Shown here one piece after another: positions 5,423-6,474 of a stretch of DNA of 6,474 nucleotides (its first letter is position 1; every line of letters begins with the position of its first letter). The translations under genes and the position numbers were made by a program. Below the pieces are notes generated by a model. It had not been told where the DNA came from. It did not search any database and saw only the letters and a program-made list of their open reading frames with translations. Location of the stretch: assembly GCA_964521075.1 (NCBI GenBank), contig CAZFPI010000120.1, positions 1 to 6,474 on the forward strand, written 5' to 3'. The stretch is from Sterolibacterium sp964521075. Lineage in GTDB: Bacteria > Pseudomonadota > Gammaproteobacteria > Burkholderiales > Rhodocyclaceae.

Positions 5423-6474
5423 ATGAACCTCAATCTTCCCGCCGGTGTGCAGATCAGTGCCCCGCTGCATCCGCGTTTTGACGAAATCCTGACCCACGAT
5501 GCGCTGACGCTCGTGGCCAGGCTCCATCGCGCCTTCGAACCCCGTCGCCAGGAGCTGCTGAAAAAACGTATCGAACGCCAGGCGCGCATCGACGCAGGCG
5601 AAATGCCGGATTTCCTGCCGGAAACGAAACATATCCGTGAAGGTGACTGGAAAGTCGCCCCCCTGCCCAAGGCTCTCGAATGCCGCCGTGTCGAAATCAC
5701 CGGCCCCGTCGAACGCAAGATGATCATCAATGCCTTCAATTCCGGCGCAGACAGCTACATGACGGATTTTGAAGACTCCAACAGCCCAAACTGGTTCAAC
5801 CAGATTCAGGGGCAGGTCAATCTGTTCGACGCCATCCGCCGCCAGATCAGCTACACCAACGAAGCAGGCAAGGAATATCGCCTGAACGAAAAAATCGCCA
5901 CGTTGCAAATCCGCCCGCGCGGCTGGCATCTCGACGAAAAGCACGTCCTGGTAGACGGCCAGCGTGTTTCCGGTGGGATTTTCGACTTCGCCCTGGTGTT
6001 CTTTCACAACGCCCGCGAACAGATCGCTCGGGGAGCCGGCCCGTTCTTCTACCTGCCGAAGATGGAATCCCACCTCGAAGCCCGCCTGTGGAATGACATA
6101 TTCATACAAGCCCAAGAGCATATTGGTCTGCCACGCGGCACGATCAAGGCCACCGTTCTGGTCGAAACCATTCTCGCTACTTTCGAGATGGAGGAAATCC
6201 TTTATGAGTTGCGCGATCATAGCGCAGGCCTGAATGCCGGCCGATGGGACTACATTTTTTCATGCATCAAGAAATTCAAGAAAAACAAGGATTTCTGCCT
6301 TGCCAATCGTGGTTCGATCACCATGGAAGTGCCCTTCATGCGTAGCTACGCACTGGCACTGGTACAGGCCTGCCACAAACGCGGCGCACCCGCGATGGGC
6401 GGCATGAGCGCGCTGATCCCGATCAAGAATGATCCTGCTGCCAACGAAAAAGCCCTGGCAGGTATCCGCCACGA
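5423..6474 (+). CDS. aceB: malate synthase A, N-terminal part
   Basis: Malate synthase condenses glyoxylate with acetyl-CoA to give malate and CoA, the second dedicated step of the glyoxylate cycle, needed for growth on acetate, fatty acids and other C2 sources. The frame is open from the ATG at 5423 to the window edge: 350 complete codons, where the A-type enzyme is usually about 530 aa. The start is well supported by GGAG at 5411-5414, 8 nt before the ATG. Family motifs visible are GADSYMTDFEDSNSPNW (108-124), ATLQIRPRGWHLDEKHVLVDG (159-179), FFYLPKMESHLEARLWNDIF (208-227) and the malate synthase signature RDHSAGLNAGRWDYIF (264-279). E248 in VLVET and D276 in RWDYIF have the same 28-residue spacing as the Mg2+ ligands E427 and D455 of E. 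coli malate synthase G. The catalytic base Asp lies beyond the window. Length and motifs point to the A form rather than the longer G form. Confidence 0.96.
   Translation, partial: MNLNLPAGVQISAPLHPRFDEILTHDALTLVARLHRAFEPRRQELLKKRIERQARIDAGEMPDFLPETKHIREGDWKVAPLPKALECRRVEITGPVERKMIINAFNSGADSYMTDFEDSNSPNWFNQIQGQVNLFDAIRRQISYTNEAGKEYRLNEKIATLQIRPRGWHLDEKHVLVDGQRVSGGIFDFALVFFHNAREQIARGAGPFFYLPKMESHLEARLWNDIFIQAQEHIGLPRGTIKATVLVETILATFEMEEILYELRDHSAGLNAGRWDYIFSCIKKFKKNKDFCLANRGSITMEVPFMRSYALALVQACHKRGAPAMGGMSALIPIKNDPAANEKALAGIRH

Noticed and set aside
5219..6220. A 333-codon open frame on the minus strand opposite aceB, overlapping the start of the LysR-type gene.
   Set aside because: aceB is firmly identified on the plus strand with its own ribosome binding site. 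The antisense product resembles no family I know and would also overlap the regulator gene and the shared promoter spacer.

Overview
This window is an ordinary stretch of proteobacterial chromosome, most likely from a betaproteobacterium of middling to fairly high GC. The evidence for this is the chain nadK-recN-fur-bamE-dapB, a gene order I recall as typical of Betaproteobacteria, together with the sequence character of NadK, Fur and BamE and a malate synthase A paired with a divergent LysR-type regulator. I cannot name the genus. I see no mobile element, CRISPR array, phage gene or clearly foreign segment, and every gene falls in a well-known family.

Layout. The left end holds the N-terminal part of dapB (lysine/peptidoglycan pathway) on the minus strand. 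Upstream of it on the same strand is bamE, an outer-membrane lipoprotein of the BAM complex. Divergent from bamE across a 163-bp spacer is fur (plus strand), the iron-responsive repressor. fur converges on recN (minus strand, DNA repair), which lies 39 bp downstream of nadK (NAD kinase), so nadK-recN looks like an operon. Upstream of nadK on the minus strand are two tRNA genes, tRNA-Pro(UGG) then tRNA-Arg(UCU). Both have an encoded CCA end, and a convincing sigma70 promoter sits just before tRNA-Pro. Further right is a LysR-family regulator gene (minus strand), divergent from aceB (malate synthase A, glyoxylate cycle; plus strand), which runs off the right end.

How the genes relate. The left block mixes housekeeping functions (lysine/cell wall, outer-membrane assembly, iron control, repair, NADP supply) held together by conserved order rather than by one pathway. 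The lysR/aceB pair is a typical divergent regulator-target arrangement. Its 119-bp spacer carries a 5+5 bp inverted repeat that would overlap the predicted promoter elements of both genes.

I found no undescribed system. The second-look items are small regulatory-scale features: overlapping opposite-strand -10-like elements between bamE and fur, the dyad between lysR and aceB, the tRNA promoter and inter-tRNA stems, a 9-bp tandem repeat in the bamE leader, and the absence of hrcA next to nadK, where I would have expected it.
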